DNA of 64,000 bases from Saccharothrix sp. NRRL B-16348 (GTDB lineage Bacteria; Actinomycetota; Actinomycetes; Mycobacteriales; Pseudonocardiaceae): positions 62,001-126,000 of the forward strand of contig NZ_LGED01000113.1 of NCBI RefSeq assembly GCF_001280085.1, in the 5' to 3' direction. The notes beneath the pieces were generated by a model that saw nothing but the letters and a program-made list of their open reading frames with translations, did no database searches and was not told where the DNA came from. Shown here piece after piece: positions 55,208-63,131 of this stretch (position 1 is its first letter; each line of letters starts with the position of its first letter). Both the position numbers and the translations under genes were made by a program.

Positions 55208-56113
55208 ATGACCGGATGGACCGCCGACCGCATCCCCGACCAGCACGGGCGGGTCGCCGTCGTGACCGGCGCGAACTCGGGTCTCGGCCTCGTCACCGCC
55301 GCCGAGCTGGCCCGGCACGGCGCCCACGTCGTGCTCGCCGTCCGCGACACCGCCGCCGGCCAGCGGGCGGCCCGCCGGATCGGCGGCGACGTCGAGGTGC
55401 GCGAGCTGGACCTGGCCTCCCTCGACTCGGTGCGCGTGTTCGCCGCGAAGCTGGCCGCCGACCACCCGGCGATCGACCTGCTGGTCAACAACGCCGGTGT
55501 GGTCCTGCTCGGCCCGCGCCGCACCACCGCCGACGGCTTCGAACTGCACCTCGGCACCAACCTGCTGGGCCACTTCGCGTTGACCGGCCTGCTGCTCGAC
55601 GCCTTGGCCGCCGGCCGGGAAGCCCGCGTGGTCGGCCTCAGCTCGATCACCCACAAGAACGCGCACCTCGACTTCGACGACCTGATGTTCGAGCGCGGCT
55701 ACCGGGCCGCTCCCGCCTACGGCCGGTCCAAGCTCGCCACCACGGTCTTCGGCGTCGAACTGGACCGCCGGCTGCGCGCCGCCGGGTCACCGACCCGCAG
55801 CGTGCTCGCCCACCCCGGACTCACCCGCACCAACCTGACCCCGCGCGCCTGGGAACACCGCGGCCGGCTCGGCCGGGTGATCGCCCGACTCGGCCTGGCG
55901 GTCACGCAGTCGGTGGAGCAAGGCGCGCTGCCGCAACTGCGCGCCGCGACCGAACCCGGTGTGCCGGGCGGCCGGTTCTACGGGCCGTCCCGGCTCTGGG
56001 AGACGCGCGGGCCCGTCGCCGAGGCCCGGCTCAGCGCGGAGGCGGCCGACCCCGCCGTCGGCGCACGGCTCTGGGCGGCGGCTGAGAAGCTGACCGGCGT
56101 GAGCTACCTCTGA
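55208..56113 (+). CDS. Short-chain dehydrogenase/reductase
   Basis: 301 aa from ATG 55208, with AGGAG just upstream. The cofactor turn is TGANSGLG (20-27), followed by NNAG, catalytic S145/S146, Y171 and K175 in YGRSK. It is similar to the retinol-dehydrogenase/protochlorophyllide-reductase-like classical SDRs common in actinobacteria. The substrate is unknown. It is regulated, by inference, by the divergent XRE protein. Confidence 0.9.
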   Translation: MTGWTADRIPDQHGRVAVVTGANSGLGLVTAAELARHGAHVVLAVRDTAAGQRAARRIGGDVEVRELDLASLDSVRVFAAKLAADHPAIDLLVNNAGVVLLGPRRTTADGFELHLGTNLLGHFALTGLLLDALAAGREARVVGLSSITHKNAHLDFDDLMFERGYRAAPAYGRSKLATTVFGVELDRRLRAAGSPTRSVLAHPGLTRTNLTPRAWEHRGRLGRVIARLGLAVTQSVEQGALPQLRAATEPGVPGGRFYGPSRLWETRGPVAEARLSAEAADPAVGARLWAAAEKLTGVSYL

Positions 56114-56125
56114 CCCCGGCCCGCG

Positions 56126-58210
56126 TCAACGCGGAAGTTCGTGCACGGCCGTCAGTTCGGCCGGTGGCGGGCCCGGGTGGACGACGACCAGTCGCCGGGT
56201 GGCCCGGGTCATGGCGACGTACAGGTCGTTGTGGCCCAGCGGCGCGGAGGTGAGAATCGTGGCCGGGTCGGCGATCAGGACCGAGTCGAACTCCAGGCCC
56301 TTGGCCTGGCCGGGGGTGAGCAGCACCACCGGGTTCGTCAGGTCCGGGGGCGTGTCCGGTGGCGTGGTGAGGGACAGCGCGGCAGCCAAGCAGCCGAGGT
56401 GGGTCGGCGGGGCGATGACGGCGAGTCGGCCGCCGGTGAGCGTCCCGGCCAGTTCGGCGACGACGTCGGGCAGTTCGGCGGCGGTCGTGCGGACGCGCGA
56501 CGGTGGTTCGCCGGTCGAGCGGACCGACCGGGGTGGCCGCGCACCGGGGTGGTGGGCGGCGAGCAGGTCGGCGGTGGCGGCCATGATCTCCGCCGGCGTG
56601 CGGTAGTTGACGGTGAGCTGGACGAGTCGCAGGCGGTCGCCCACGTGCGGGCGCAGCACGTCTTCCCACGAGGAGGCGCCGGCCGGGTCCCCGGTCTGGG
56701 CGAGGTCGCCGACGATGGTCATCGACCTGGTGGGGCACCGGCGCATCAGCATCCGCCAGGCCATCCCGGACAGTTCCTGCGCTTCGTCGACGACCACGTG
56801 GCCGAAGGTCGCCCGGCCGTCGGCGTGCCGGTGGTCGCCGTCGACCAGGGCCGCCGCCTCGTCCAGCAGCGGGACGTCCGCGGCGCTCCAGTCCCGTCCG
56901 GGCTCGCCGAGCAGGTCCGCCACCACGCCTTCCGGGGTCAGCGGCGGCCACAGGCGGTCAAGCGCGGTCTGGACCCCGGTGTCGGCGAGCAGCGCGTCCC
57001 GCAGAGCGGCTTCGTCGGTCGCGTCCAGCATGTCTCCCCCGCCGCCGGCATCGTCCTGGCCGATCACGACGCCCGCCGCCGCCAACGCGCGCAGGTCGGC
57101 TTCGCCGAGCTTGCCGTCGGCGCTGCCACCGTCGATCGCCTCGCCGGTGTCGGTGAGCACCACGGCCTCCATGTCCTCGACCAGCCGCTGGGCGAGCACC
57201 TCCACGACCTCCCGGTGGCAGACCAGCCTGGCCTGGTTGTGCGGCAGCCCGGTCCGCCCGGCCTTCCGCACGGCACGGCGCCAGGTGTCCGGGTCGAGCC
57301 GCAGCACCTGCCGCTCGAACTCGACCTCGACCGGCTCGTCGGGAACCCTGATCCGCGCCCGCACGGCGGCGGCCAGCCGGTCCGCCATGACCGCGCTGCC
57401 CTTGAGCGCCGCGGTTCCGGGCGGGTCCACCCGGCTGACCTCGACGCCGGGGCGCAGGTCGGCGATCGTGGCCGTCACCACGCTGTGCTCGCCGAGGCCG
57501 GGCAGGACTTGGCCGATGTAGTCGAGGAAGATCCGGCTGGGCCCCACGACCAGGACGCCGCGGGTGCGCAGGTGTTGGTGCCGGTAGAGCAGGTAGGCGA
57601 CGCGGTGCAGCGCGACAGCCGTCTTGCCCGTGCCCGGACCGCCCTGCACGACCAGCGCCCCGCGGTGCTCGTTCCGGATGATCCGGTCCTGCTCCGCCTG
57701 CAGGGTCGCGACGACGTCCCGCATGCGCCCGGTCCGCTCCGCGGTCACCGCGGCCATCATCGCCGCCTCCCCGACCAGGCTGCCGTCGGTCTCGGCGTCG
57801 TCCTGGTCGAGCAGTTCGTCGTCCAGCGCGGTGACCGTCCGGCCACGCGTGGTGATGCGACGCCGTCGTCGCACGCCTTGGGGAGCGGCGGCCGTCGCCG
57901 TGTAGAACGCCTGCGCCGCGGGTGCCCGCCAGTCCACCAACAACGGCTCGTCGTCCCCGTCCCGGAACAGCCCCAGCCGGCCGATGTGCGTCCGGCGCCC
58001 GTCACGCAGGTCCATCCGCCCGAAGCACAACCCGTCCGCCGCGGCGTCCAGACGGGTGATCTCCGCCTCCCAGACGGCGACCGCGTCCCGGTCCGCGCCG
58101 GCCCGCCGTGCGGTCGCCAGGCGTGCCGCCGCCTCGTCCCGCAGGGCGTCCACCCGCGCGTACAGGCCCGTCAGGTGCTCCTGCTCGATCTCGATCTCAC
58201 TGCCGACCAC
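56126..58210 (-). CDS. HelD-type UvrD-like helicase (RNA polymerase-associated)
   Basis: 694 aa from GTG 58210. An N-terminal coiled-coil arm (about 1-65, EIEIEQEHLTGLYARVDALR) and YIGRLGL-like segment precede Walker A GGPGTGKT (190-197). Walker B is FGHVVVDEAQELSG, then VGDLAQTGD, NYRTPAEI, LTPGQAKGLEFDSV and YVAMTRATRRL. This is the HelD class that releases stalled RNA polymerase; some actinobacterial members (HelR) protect it from rifamycins. I see no rifamycin-associated element upstream, so a resistance role is not supported. Confidence 0.88.
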   Translation of the reverse strand: MVGSEIEIEQEHLTGLYARVDALRDEAAARLATARRAGADRDAVAVWEAEITRLDAAADGLCFGRMDLRDGRRTHIGRLGLFRDGDDEPLLVDWRAPAAQAFYTATAAAPQGVRRRRRITTRGRTVTALDDELLDQDDAETDGSLVGEAAMMAAVTAERTGRMRDVVATLQAEQDRIIRNEHRGALVVQGGPGTGKTAVALHRVAYLLYRHQHLRTRGVLVVGPSRIFLDYIGQVLPGLGEHSVVTATIADLRPGVEVSRVDPPGTAALKGSAVMADRLAAAVRARIRVPDEPVEVEFERQVLRLDPDTWRRAVRKAGRTGLPHNQARLVCHREVVEVLAQRLVEDMEAVVLTDTGEAIDGGSADGKLGEADLRALAAAGVVIGQDDAGGGGDMLDATDEAALRDALLADTGVQTALDRLWPPLTPEGVVADLLGEPGRDWSAADVPLLDEAAALVDGDHRHADGRATFGHVVVDEAQELSGMAWRMLMRRCPTRSMTIVGDLAQTGDPAGASSWEDVLRPHVGDRLRLVQLTVNYRTPAEIMAATADLLAAHHPGARPPRSVRSTGEPPSRVRTTAAELPDVVAELAGTLTGGRLAVIAPPTHLGCLAAALSLTTPPDTPPDLTNPVVLLTPGQAKGLEFDSVLIADPATILTSAPLGHNDLYVAMTRATRRLVVVHPGPPPAELTAVHELPR

Positions 58211-58394
58211 TGCGCCCCCACGACTCGATCACCGATGCCGTCGAGGGTGCACGGCGAACTCGTGAAGGTGCAGTCTTGTTCTTCCCCGCGACCTCAGCCG
58301 CCCGCGGCAATGCCAATCGAGAGGTGGCGGGCCGCTTCCGTCCTGGGCGACACTGAGGCGTAGCCACCCGGCCCTGGCACGGAGGTGAGCGGAG

Positions 58395-58685
58395 ATGGGA
58401 CTGCAGGACCGCGAAGAACGCGCGCTGGCGGAGATCGAACAGCGCTTGGCCGAAGACGATCCCCGCTTCGCCGCCCGACTCGACCACACGCGCTCGTGGC
58501 ACCGCATCCCGCGGCCGGTGCTGCTGGGCGCGGCCCTGGTCGCCACCTACGTGGTGGGTCTGCTGGCCGTGATCGCCGGCGTGACCCTGTCCTCGGTGCC
58601 GCTGATCGCGCTCGGCGCGGTCGTCATCACCGCCTTCCCCGCCGCCGTCGCGGCCCGTGCCTGGCGCGCCCACCGGCGCCCGTAA
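58395..58685 (+). CDS. DUF3040 membrane protein
   Basis: 96 aa with GGAGG eight bases or so upstream. It starts MGLQDREERALAEIEQRLAEDDPRFAARL, the DUF3040 signature, followed by two membrane helices (about 47-70 and 74-90). Function unknown. Confidence 0.88.
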   Translation: MGLQDREERALAEIEQRLAEDDPRFAARLDHTRSWHRIPRPVLLGAALVATYVVGLLAVIAGVTLSSVPLIALGAVVITAFPAAVAARAWRAHRRP

Positions 58686-58767
58686 CCCGGACCGGCCGCT
58701 ACCCGACGGGTTCGGCGGGTGGTCCAGTGCAGCCCGGCGGCGGAACGTCCCGGTCGTCGTGGGCAGG

Positions 58768-58854
58768 CTAGAAGTTCGCCGCCACGACGTAGCCGGCCAC
58801 CAGCACCAGGACCACCGCCGCCACGATCAGAACGGCCTGAACGCGCTTGTCCAC
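58768..58854 (-). CDS. 28-aa single-helix membrane protein
   Basis: GTG 58854 follows GGAGG by five bases. The product is VDKR followed by one hydrophobic helix ending YVVAANF. It lies 14 bp after the KmtR-like ArsR gene in the same direction and is probably cotranscribed with it. It may be a small partner of the metal module; nothing else can be said. Confidence 0.55.
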   Translation of the reverse strand: MDKRVQAVLIVAAVVLVLVAGYVVAANF

Positions 58855-58868
58855 CCGAGCCTCCAAGA

Positions 58869-59225
58869 TCAGTCGTGGTCGGGGCGGCCCGTCACCCGGT
58901 GGTCGGCCGCCTCGATCGCCTCGCCCAACAACCGTCGCATGTGACCACCGCGCACCCGGTACACGGCACGGCGGCCGTCGCGGCGCAGTGACACCAGCCC
59001 CGCCAGCTTGAGCTTCGCCAGGTGCTGCGACACCGCCGGCCGCGCGGTGCCGACCGCCTCGGCCAACGTCGTCACGTCGTACTCGGACCCGCACAGCAGC
59101 CACATCATCCGCAACCGGGTCGGGTCGGCCAGCATCCGGAAGCCGTCCACGGCCGCGTCCACGTGCCCGCCAGTGGGTAGCTGTTGCCAGTCATGCGTTG
59201 TTGCAACGTCGTCGCGTGCATACAT
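58869..59225 (-). CDS. ArsR-family nickel/cobalt sensor, KmtR-like
   Basis: 118 aa from ATG 59225. The winged helix is LADPTRLRMMWLLCGSEYDV through AVGTARPAVSQHLAKLKLAGLV. At the C-terminus H95, D108, H109, H117 and D118 fall at the same spacing as the H88, E101, H102, H110 and H111 nickel/cobalt ligands of mycobacterial KmtR. It should repress the divergent His-tailed MFS gene until metal binds. The CATAC/GTATG palindrome overlaps its start codon. Confidence 0.85.
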   Translation of the reverse strand: MYARDDVATTHDWQQLPTGGHVDAAVDGFRMLADPTRLRMMWLLCGSEYDVTTLAEAVGTARPAVSQHLAKLKLAGLVSLRRDGRRAVYRVRGGHMRRLLGEAIEAADHRVTGRPDHD

Positions 59226-59236
59226 GAGCACGTATG
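59219..59236. promoter_or_regulatory. ArsR operator CATACATGAGCACGTATG
   Basis: An imperfect 18-bp palindrome with CATAC/GTATG ends in the 58-bp gap between the ArsR and MFS genes, overlapping the ArsR start codon. Confidence 0.55.
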
Positions 59237-59283
59237 GTCTCAGCGAACCAGGCGAAGCGCCAGCCCGACTGGAGGTGCACCCG

Positions 59284-60618
59284 ATGCTCGCCGTGCTGTC
59301 CCACCGCACGTACCGACGTCTGTTCACCGCCCAGGCGGTCGCCCTCGTCGGCACGGGTCTGGCCACCGTCGCGCTGGGCCTGCTCGCCCACGACCTGGCC
59401 GGGCCCGACGCCGGCGCCGTCCTCGGCACCGCGCTGGCCATCAAGATGGTCGCCTACGTCGGCGTCGCGCCGATCGCGAGCGCGCTCACCGCACGGCTGC
59501 CGCGCAAGACGCTGCTCGTCGCACTCGACCTCGTGCGCGCCGGGATCGCGCTCGCCCTGCCGTGGGTCGACCAGGTCTGGCAGGTCTACCTGCTGATCTT
59601 CCTGCTGCAAGCGGCGTCCGCCGCGTTCACGCCCGCCTTCCAGGCCACCATCCCCGAGATCCTCACCGAGGAACGCGACTACACCCGCGCGCTGAGCCTG
59701 TCCCGCCTCTCCTACGACCTGGAAAGCCTGCTCAGCCCCCTGCTGGCCGCCGCGGTGCTCACCCTGGTCGCCGCCGACGACCTGTTCGTCGGCACGGCGA
59801 TCGGCTTCGTCGGCTCCGCCCTGCTGGTGGTCTCCGCCGCGCTGCCCGCCGGCCGCGAGCCGCGTCCCGGCGACCGGACGATCGCCGCCACCACCAAGGG
59901 CGTCCGGATCTACCTGGCCACGCCCCGGCTGCGCGGCCTGCTCGCCGTCCACCTCGCGGTCGCCGCGGCCGGGTCGATGGTCCTGGTCAACACCGTCACC
60001 TACGTCCGCGACCTGCTCGGGCGCGACGACACCGCCGTCGCCGTCGCCCTGGCCGCCAACGGTTTCGGCTCGCTCGTCGCCGCGTTCGCCCTGCCCGCGA
60101 TCCTCGACCGGTTCGCCGATCGCGTCGTGATGCTGCGCGCCTGCGCCGCGCTCGCCGCCGTGCTGCTGCTCGCCATCCCCGTCACCGCCCTGCTCGACGA
60201 CTCGCGCTGGGCCGCCCTGCTCGCCCTGTGGGCGCTGATCGGCGCGGGCAGCTCCCTCGTCCTCACCCCCGGCGGCCGGCTGCTGCGCCGCTCGGCGCAC
60301 CCCGCCGACCTGCCCGCCGTGTTCGCCGCCGACTTCTCCCTCTCCCACGCGTGCTGGCTGCTCTGCTACCCGCTCGCCGGGTGGCTCGCCACCGCCGCCG
60401 GGATGCCCGTCGCGCTCGCCGCCCTCGCCGCGATCACGGCCACCGCGACCGCGCTGGCGGTCCGGTTCTGGCCGGCACGCGACCCCGAGCTGGTCGAGCA
60501 CGAGCACGACCTGGACCACGGACACGACCACCTCGCCGACGCCGACCTGGTCGACGGCCACTGGCGGCACGCGCACCCGTACCGGATCGACGACCTCCAC
60601 GCCCGCTGGCCCGCGTGA
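59284..60618 (+). CDS. MFS exporter with His-rich tail, NreB-like (nickel/cobalt)
   Basis: 444 aa from ATG 59284, with GGAGGTG seven bases upstream. It has twelve membrane helices with the usual RLPRKT loop after helix 2-3. The cytoplasmic tail (about 400-444) is packed with histidine and acid (EHEHDLDHGHDHLADADL, HWRHAHPYRIDDLHARW), as in NreB-type nickel exporters. Divergence from a KmtR-like sensor supports nickel or cobalt efflux. Confidence 0.87.
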   Translation: MLAVLSHRTYRRLFTAQAVALVGTGLATVALGLLAHDLAGPDAGAVLGTALAIKMVAYVGVAPIASALTARLPRKTLLVALDLVRAGIALALPWVDQVWQVYLLIFLLQAASAAFTPAFQATIPEILTEERDYTRALSLSRLSYDLESLLSPLLAAAVLTLVAADDLFVGTAIGFVGSALLVVSAALPAGREPRPGDRTIAATTKGVRIYLATPRLRGLLAVHLAVAAAGSMVLVNTVTYVRDLLGRDDTAVAVALAANGFGSLVAAFALPAILDRFADRVVMLRACAALAAVLLLAIPVTALLDDSRWAALLALWALIGAGSSLVLTPGGRLLRRSAHPADLPAVFAADFSLSHACWLLCYPLAGWLATAAGMPVALAALAAITATATALAVRFWPARDPELVEHEHDLDHGHDHLADADLVDGHWRHAHPYRIDDLHARWPA

Positions 60619-60628
60619 GCCCGGCGGG

Positions 60629-61009
60629 TCAGCTCTCGGCGACGACGTCCTGCCGGGCGTCGCTGAGGCCCAGGCGCAGGTGTTCGACGTGGTAGACGGC
60701 GTGGTCGAGGAGTTCGGCGACGTGGTGGTCGTAGAGGGCGTAGACCACTGAACGCCCGCGCCGCTCGCCCACGACCAGGCCGAGGTTGCGCAGCAGGCGC
60801 AGCTGGTGGGAGCAGGCGGACTGCTCCAGGCCGACCTCGGCGGCCAGCTCGGTGGCCGGCAGCGCCCCTTCCCTGAGCCGGGACAGGATCAGCAGCCGTG
60901 ACGGCGTGGCCAGGGCCTGGAGCGTGGTCGCCACCTTCGCCGCACCGGCCGCGTCCAGCCTCGTGCGCGGCACGGCGTTGTCGCCGCCGGCGACCACTCG
61001 ATGGCCCAT
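60629..61009 (-). CDS. ArsR-family zinc/cobalt sensor, CzrA/SmtB-like
   Basis: 126 aa. The winged helix is LPATELAAEVGLEQSACSHQLRLLRNLGLV. The alpha-5 metal site is complete: D94, H96, H107 and H110 in YDHHVAELLDHAVYHVEH, the exact spacing of CzrA. It is divergent from the P1B-4 ATPase and converges with the MFS gene with a 10-bp gap. Confidence 0.9.
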   Translation of the reverse strand: MGHRVVAGGDNAVPRTRLDAAGAAKVATTLQALATPSRLLILSRLREGALPATELAAEVGLEQSACSHQLRLLRNLGLVVGERRGRSVVYALYDHHVAELLDHAVYHVEHLRLGLSDARQDVVAES

Positions 61010-61025
61010 GCGCCCATCCTACGTT

Positions 61026-61059
61026 CAGGAACGAATGAAGACTTATTCATATGTTCCTG
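61026..61059. promoter_or_regulatory. Nested ArsR operator upstream of the P1B ATPase
   Basis: The outer inverted repeat CAGGAAC (61026-61032) / GTTCCTG (61053-61059) encloses an imperfect GAATGAAGACTTATTC repeat (61033-61048). AT-rich for this genome, it is typical of SmtB/CzrA sites. Confidence 0.7.
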
Positions 61060-61098
61060 TATCTTGGCGACGTCGCCAACGCGGAGGATCACCGCCCC

Positions 61099-63063
61099 AT
61101 GTCTGCCACCCTCGCCGAGCACCCGGCACCCACCACGCGCCGGCCAGCAGCCCCCCGACGTCGGACCCGCGTGCTCGCGCTCGCGGAGGCCCGCTGGGCG
61201 GCCGCGGCCACCGTCGCGTTCCTGATCGCGCTGCCGCTGCAACTCGCCGGAGCCTCGGCCTGGCTGTGGGGGCCCGCGTACGCGATCGCCTACGTCACCG
61301 GAGGCTGGGAACCCGGCTGGGCCGGGCTGAAGGCCCTGCGAGAGAAGACCCTGGACGTGGACCTGCTGATGATCGTCGCCGCGCTCGGTGCGGCGGCGAT
61401 CGGGCAGGTGATGGACGGCGCGCTGCTGATCGTCATCTTCGCCACCTCGGGCGCGTTGGAGGCGTTGGCCACCGCGCGCACCCAGGACGCCGTGCGCGGG
61501 CTGCTCGACCTGGCGCCCGACACCGCGACCCGCCTGGACGTCGACGGGTCCGAGGAGACCGTCCCGACGGCCGCGCTCGCGGTGGGCGACGTCATCCTGG
61601 TCCGGCCCGGCGAACGGGTCGGCGCCGACGGTCTCGTGCTGGCCGGCGCCGGTGAGGTGGACCAGGCCACCATCACCGGCGAACCCCTGCCGGTGGCCAA
61701 GGAGCCCGGCGACGAGGTGTTCGCCGGCACCTTGAACGGCACGGGAGCCCTGCGCGTCCGGGTCGGGCGCGACGCGTCGGACTCGGTGATCGCCCGGATC
61801 GTGGCGATGGTCGAGGAGGCGTCCGGGACCAAGGCGCCGACCCAGCTGTTCATCGAGAAGGTCGAGCAGCGCTACTCGCTCGGCATGGTCGTCGCCACGC
61901 TCGCGGTGTTCCTCGTCCCGCTGGGGTTCGGCGACGACCTGACCGGCGCGTTGCTGCGCGCGATGACGTTCATGATCGTCGCCTCGCCGTGCGCGGTGGT
62001 GCTGGCCACCATGCCGCCGCTGCTGTCGGCCATCGCCAACGCCGGGCGGCACGGCGTGCTGGTGAAGTCCGCCGTGGTCATGGAACGCCTCGGGCAGGTC
62101 GACGCGGTCGCGCTCGACAAGACCGGCACCCTCACCGAGGGCACGCCGCGGGTGACCGACGTCCGCCCGCTCGACGGCGCCGGCCTGGACGAGGACGCCC
62201 TGCTCACCGCGGCCGCCGCGGCCGAACGCCCCAGCGAGCACCCGCTCGCCCGCGCCGTCGTCGACGCCGCCCGCACCCGCGGCCTCGCCGTGCCCGAGGC
62301 AGGCGACTTCGGCTCCACCCCCGGCGTCGGCGTCACCGCGACCGTCGACGGCCACGCGGTCGTCGTCGGCACACCCGCCCGCTTGCTCGACGGCCTCGAC
62401 ACGGAGGCGCACGCGGTCGTCGCGGAGTTGGAGGGCGGTGGCCGCACGGCGGTCGTCGTGCTGCGGGACGGGACGGCGGTCGGCGTGCTCGGCATCGCCG
62501 ACCGGTTGCGCCCCGACGCGGCGGAGACCGTCACCGCCCTCACCGCGCTCACCGGCCGCCCGCCGATGCTGCTCACCGGCGACAACCCGCGTGCGGCGGC
62601 CCGCCTCGCCACCGAGGTGGGCATCACCGACGTCCGTGCCGGGTTGCTGCCCGAGGACAAGGTCGCCGCGGTGCGGGAGCAGGAGCGGGCCGGGCGGCAC
62701 GTGCTCGTGATCGGGGACGGCGTCAACGACGCACCCGCCCTGGCCGCCGCGCACACGGGCATCGCCCTGGGCCGCGCCGGTTCCGACCTCGCGCTGGAGA
62801 CGGCGGACGCGGTCATCGTCCGGGACGAACTCGCCACCGTCCCCGCCGTCGTCGCGCTCTCCCGGGCCGCCCGCCGCCTGGTGGTGCAGAACCTCGTCAT
62901 CGCCGGCGTCTTCATCACCGGACTGGTCCTGTGGGACCTGATCGGCACCCTGCCGCTGCCGCTGGGCGTCCTCGGGCACGAAGGCTCGACGGTCATCGTC
63001 GGCCTCAACGGCCTCCGCCTGCTGCGCGACACCGCTTGGCGCCGGGCCGCCGACCGCGGCTGA
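61099..63063 (+). CDS. P1B-4-type metal-exporting ATPase (CtpD/CoaA-like)
   Basis: 654 aa from ATG 61099, after GGAGGATC; the longer frame from 61051 starts inside the operator. There is no N-terminal metal-binding domain. The transport motif is S296-P-C298, the phosphorylated aspartate D340 in DKTGTLTEG, and the last helix has HEGST (627-631), the SPC plus HEG(G/S)(T/S) combination of P1B-4 pumps for Co, Ni, Zn or Fe. TGDNP and GDGVNDAPAL are intact. It is controlled by the divergent CzrA-like sensor, by inference. Confidence 0.93.
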   Translation: MSATLAEHPAPTTRRPAAPRRRTRVLALAEARWAAAATVAFLIALPLQLAGASAWLWGPAYAIAYVTGGWEPGWAGLKALREKTLDVDLLMIVAALGAAAIGQVMDGALLIVIFATSGALEALATARTQDAVRGLLDLAPDTATRLDVDGSEETVPTAALAVGDVILVRPGERVGADGLVLAGAGEVDQATITGEPLPVAKEPGDEVFAGTLNGTGALRVRVGRDASDSVIARIVAMVEEASGTKAPTQLFIEKVEQRYSLGMVVATLAVFLVPLGFGDDLTGALLRAMTFMIVASPCAVVLATMPPLLSAIANAGRHGVLVKSAVVMERLGQVDAVALDKTGTLTEGTPRVTDVRPLDGAGLDEDALLTAAAAAERPSEHPLARAVVDAARTRGLAVPEAGDFGSTPGVGVTATVDGHAVVVGTPARLLDGLDTEAHAVVAELEGGGRTAVVVLRDGTAVGVLGIADRLRPDAAETVTALTALTGRPPMLLTGDNPRAAARLATEVGITDVRAGLLPEDKVAAVREQERAGRHVLVIGDGVNDAPALAAAHTGIALGRAGSDLALETADAVIVRDELATVPAVVALSRAARRLVVQNLVIAGVFITGLVLWDLIGTLPLPLGVLGHEGSTVIVGLNGLRLLRDTAWRRAADRG

Positions 63064-63071
63064 TCCCGGGA

Positions 63072-63110
63072 CGCACGAAGGCCGTGGCGCGGTGCCACGG
63101 CCTTCGTGCG
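63072..63110. terminator. Bidirectional terminator
   Basis: A perfect 17-bp stem (63072-63088 with 63094-63110) with a 5-nt loop, between the convergent ATPase and Spo0M genes. It is the strongest hairpin in the window. Confidence 0.85.
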
Positions 63111-63131
63111 GTCAAGCGGTCGGTGGAGCGG

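Noticed and set aside
58211..58394. Rifamycin-associated element before the HelD gene
   Set aside because: No inverted repeat of the RAE type is seen, so a HelR resistance role is not claimed.
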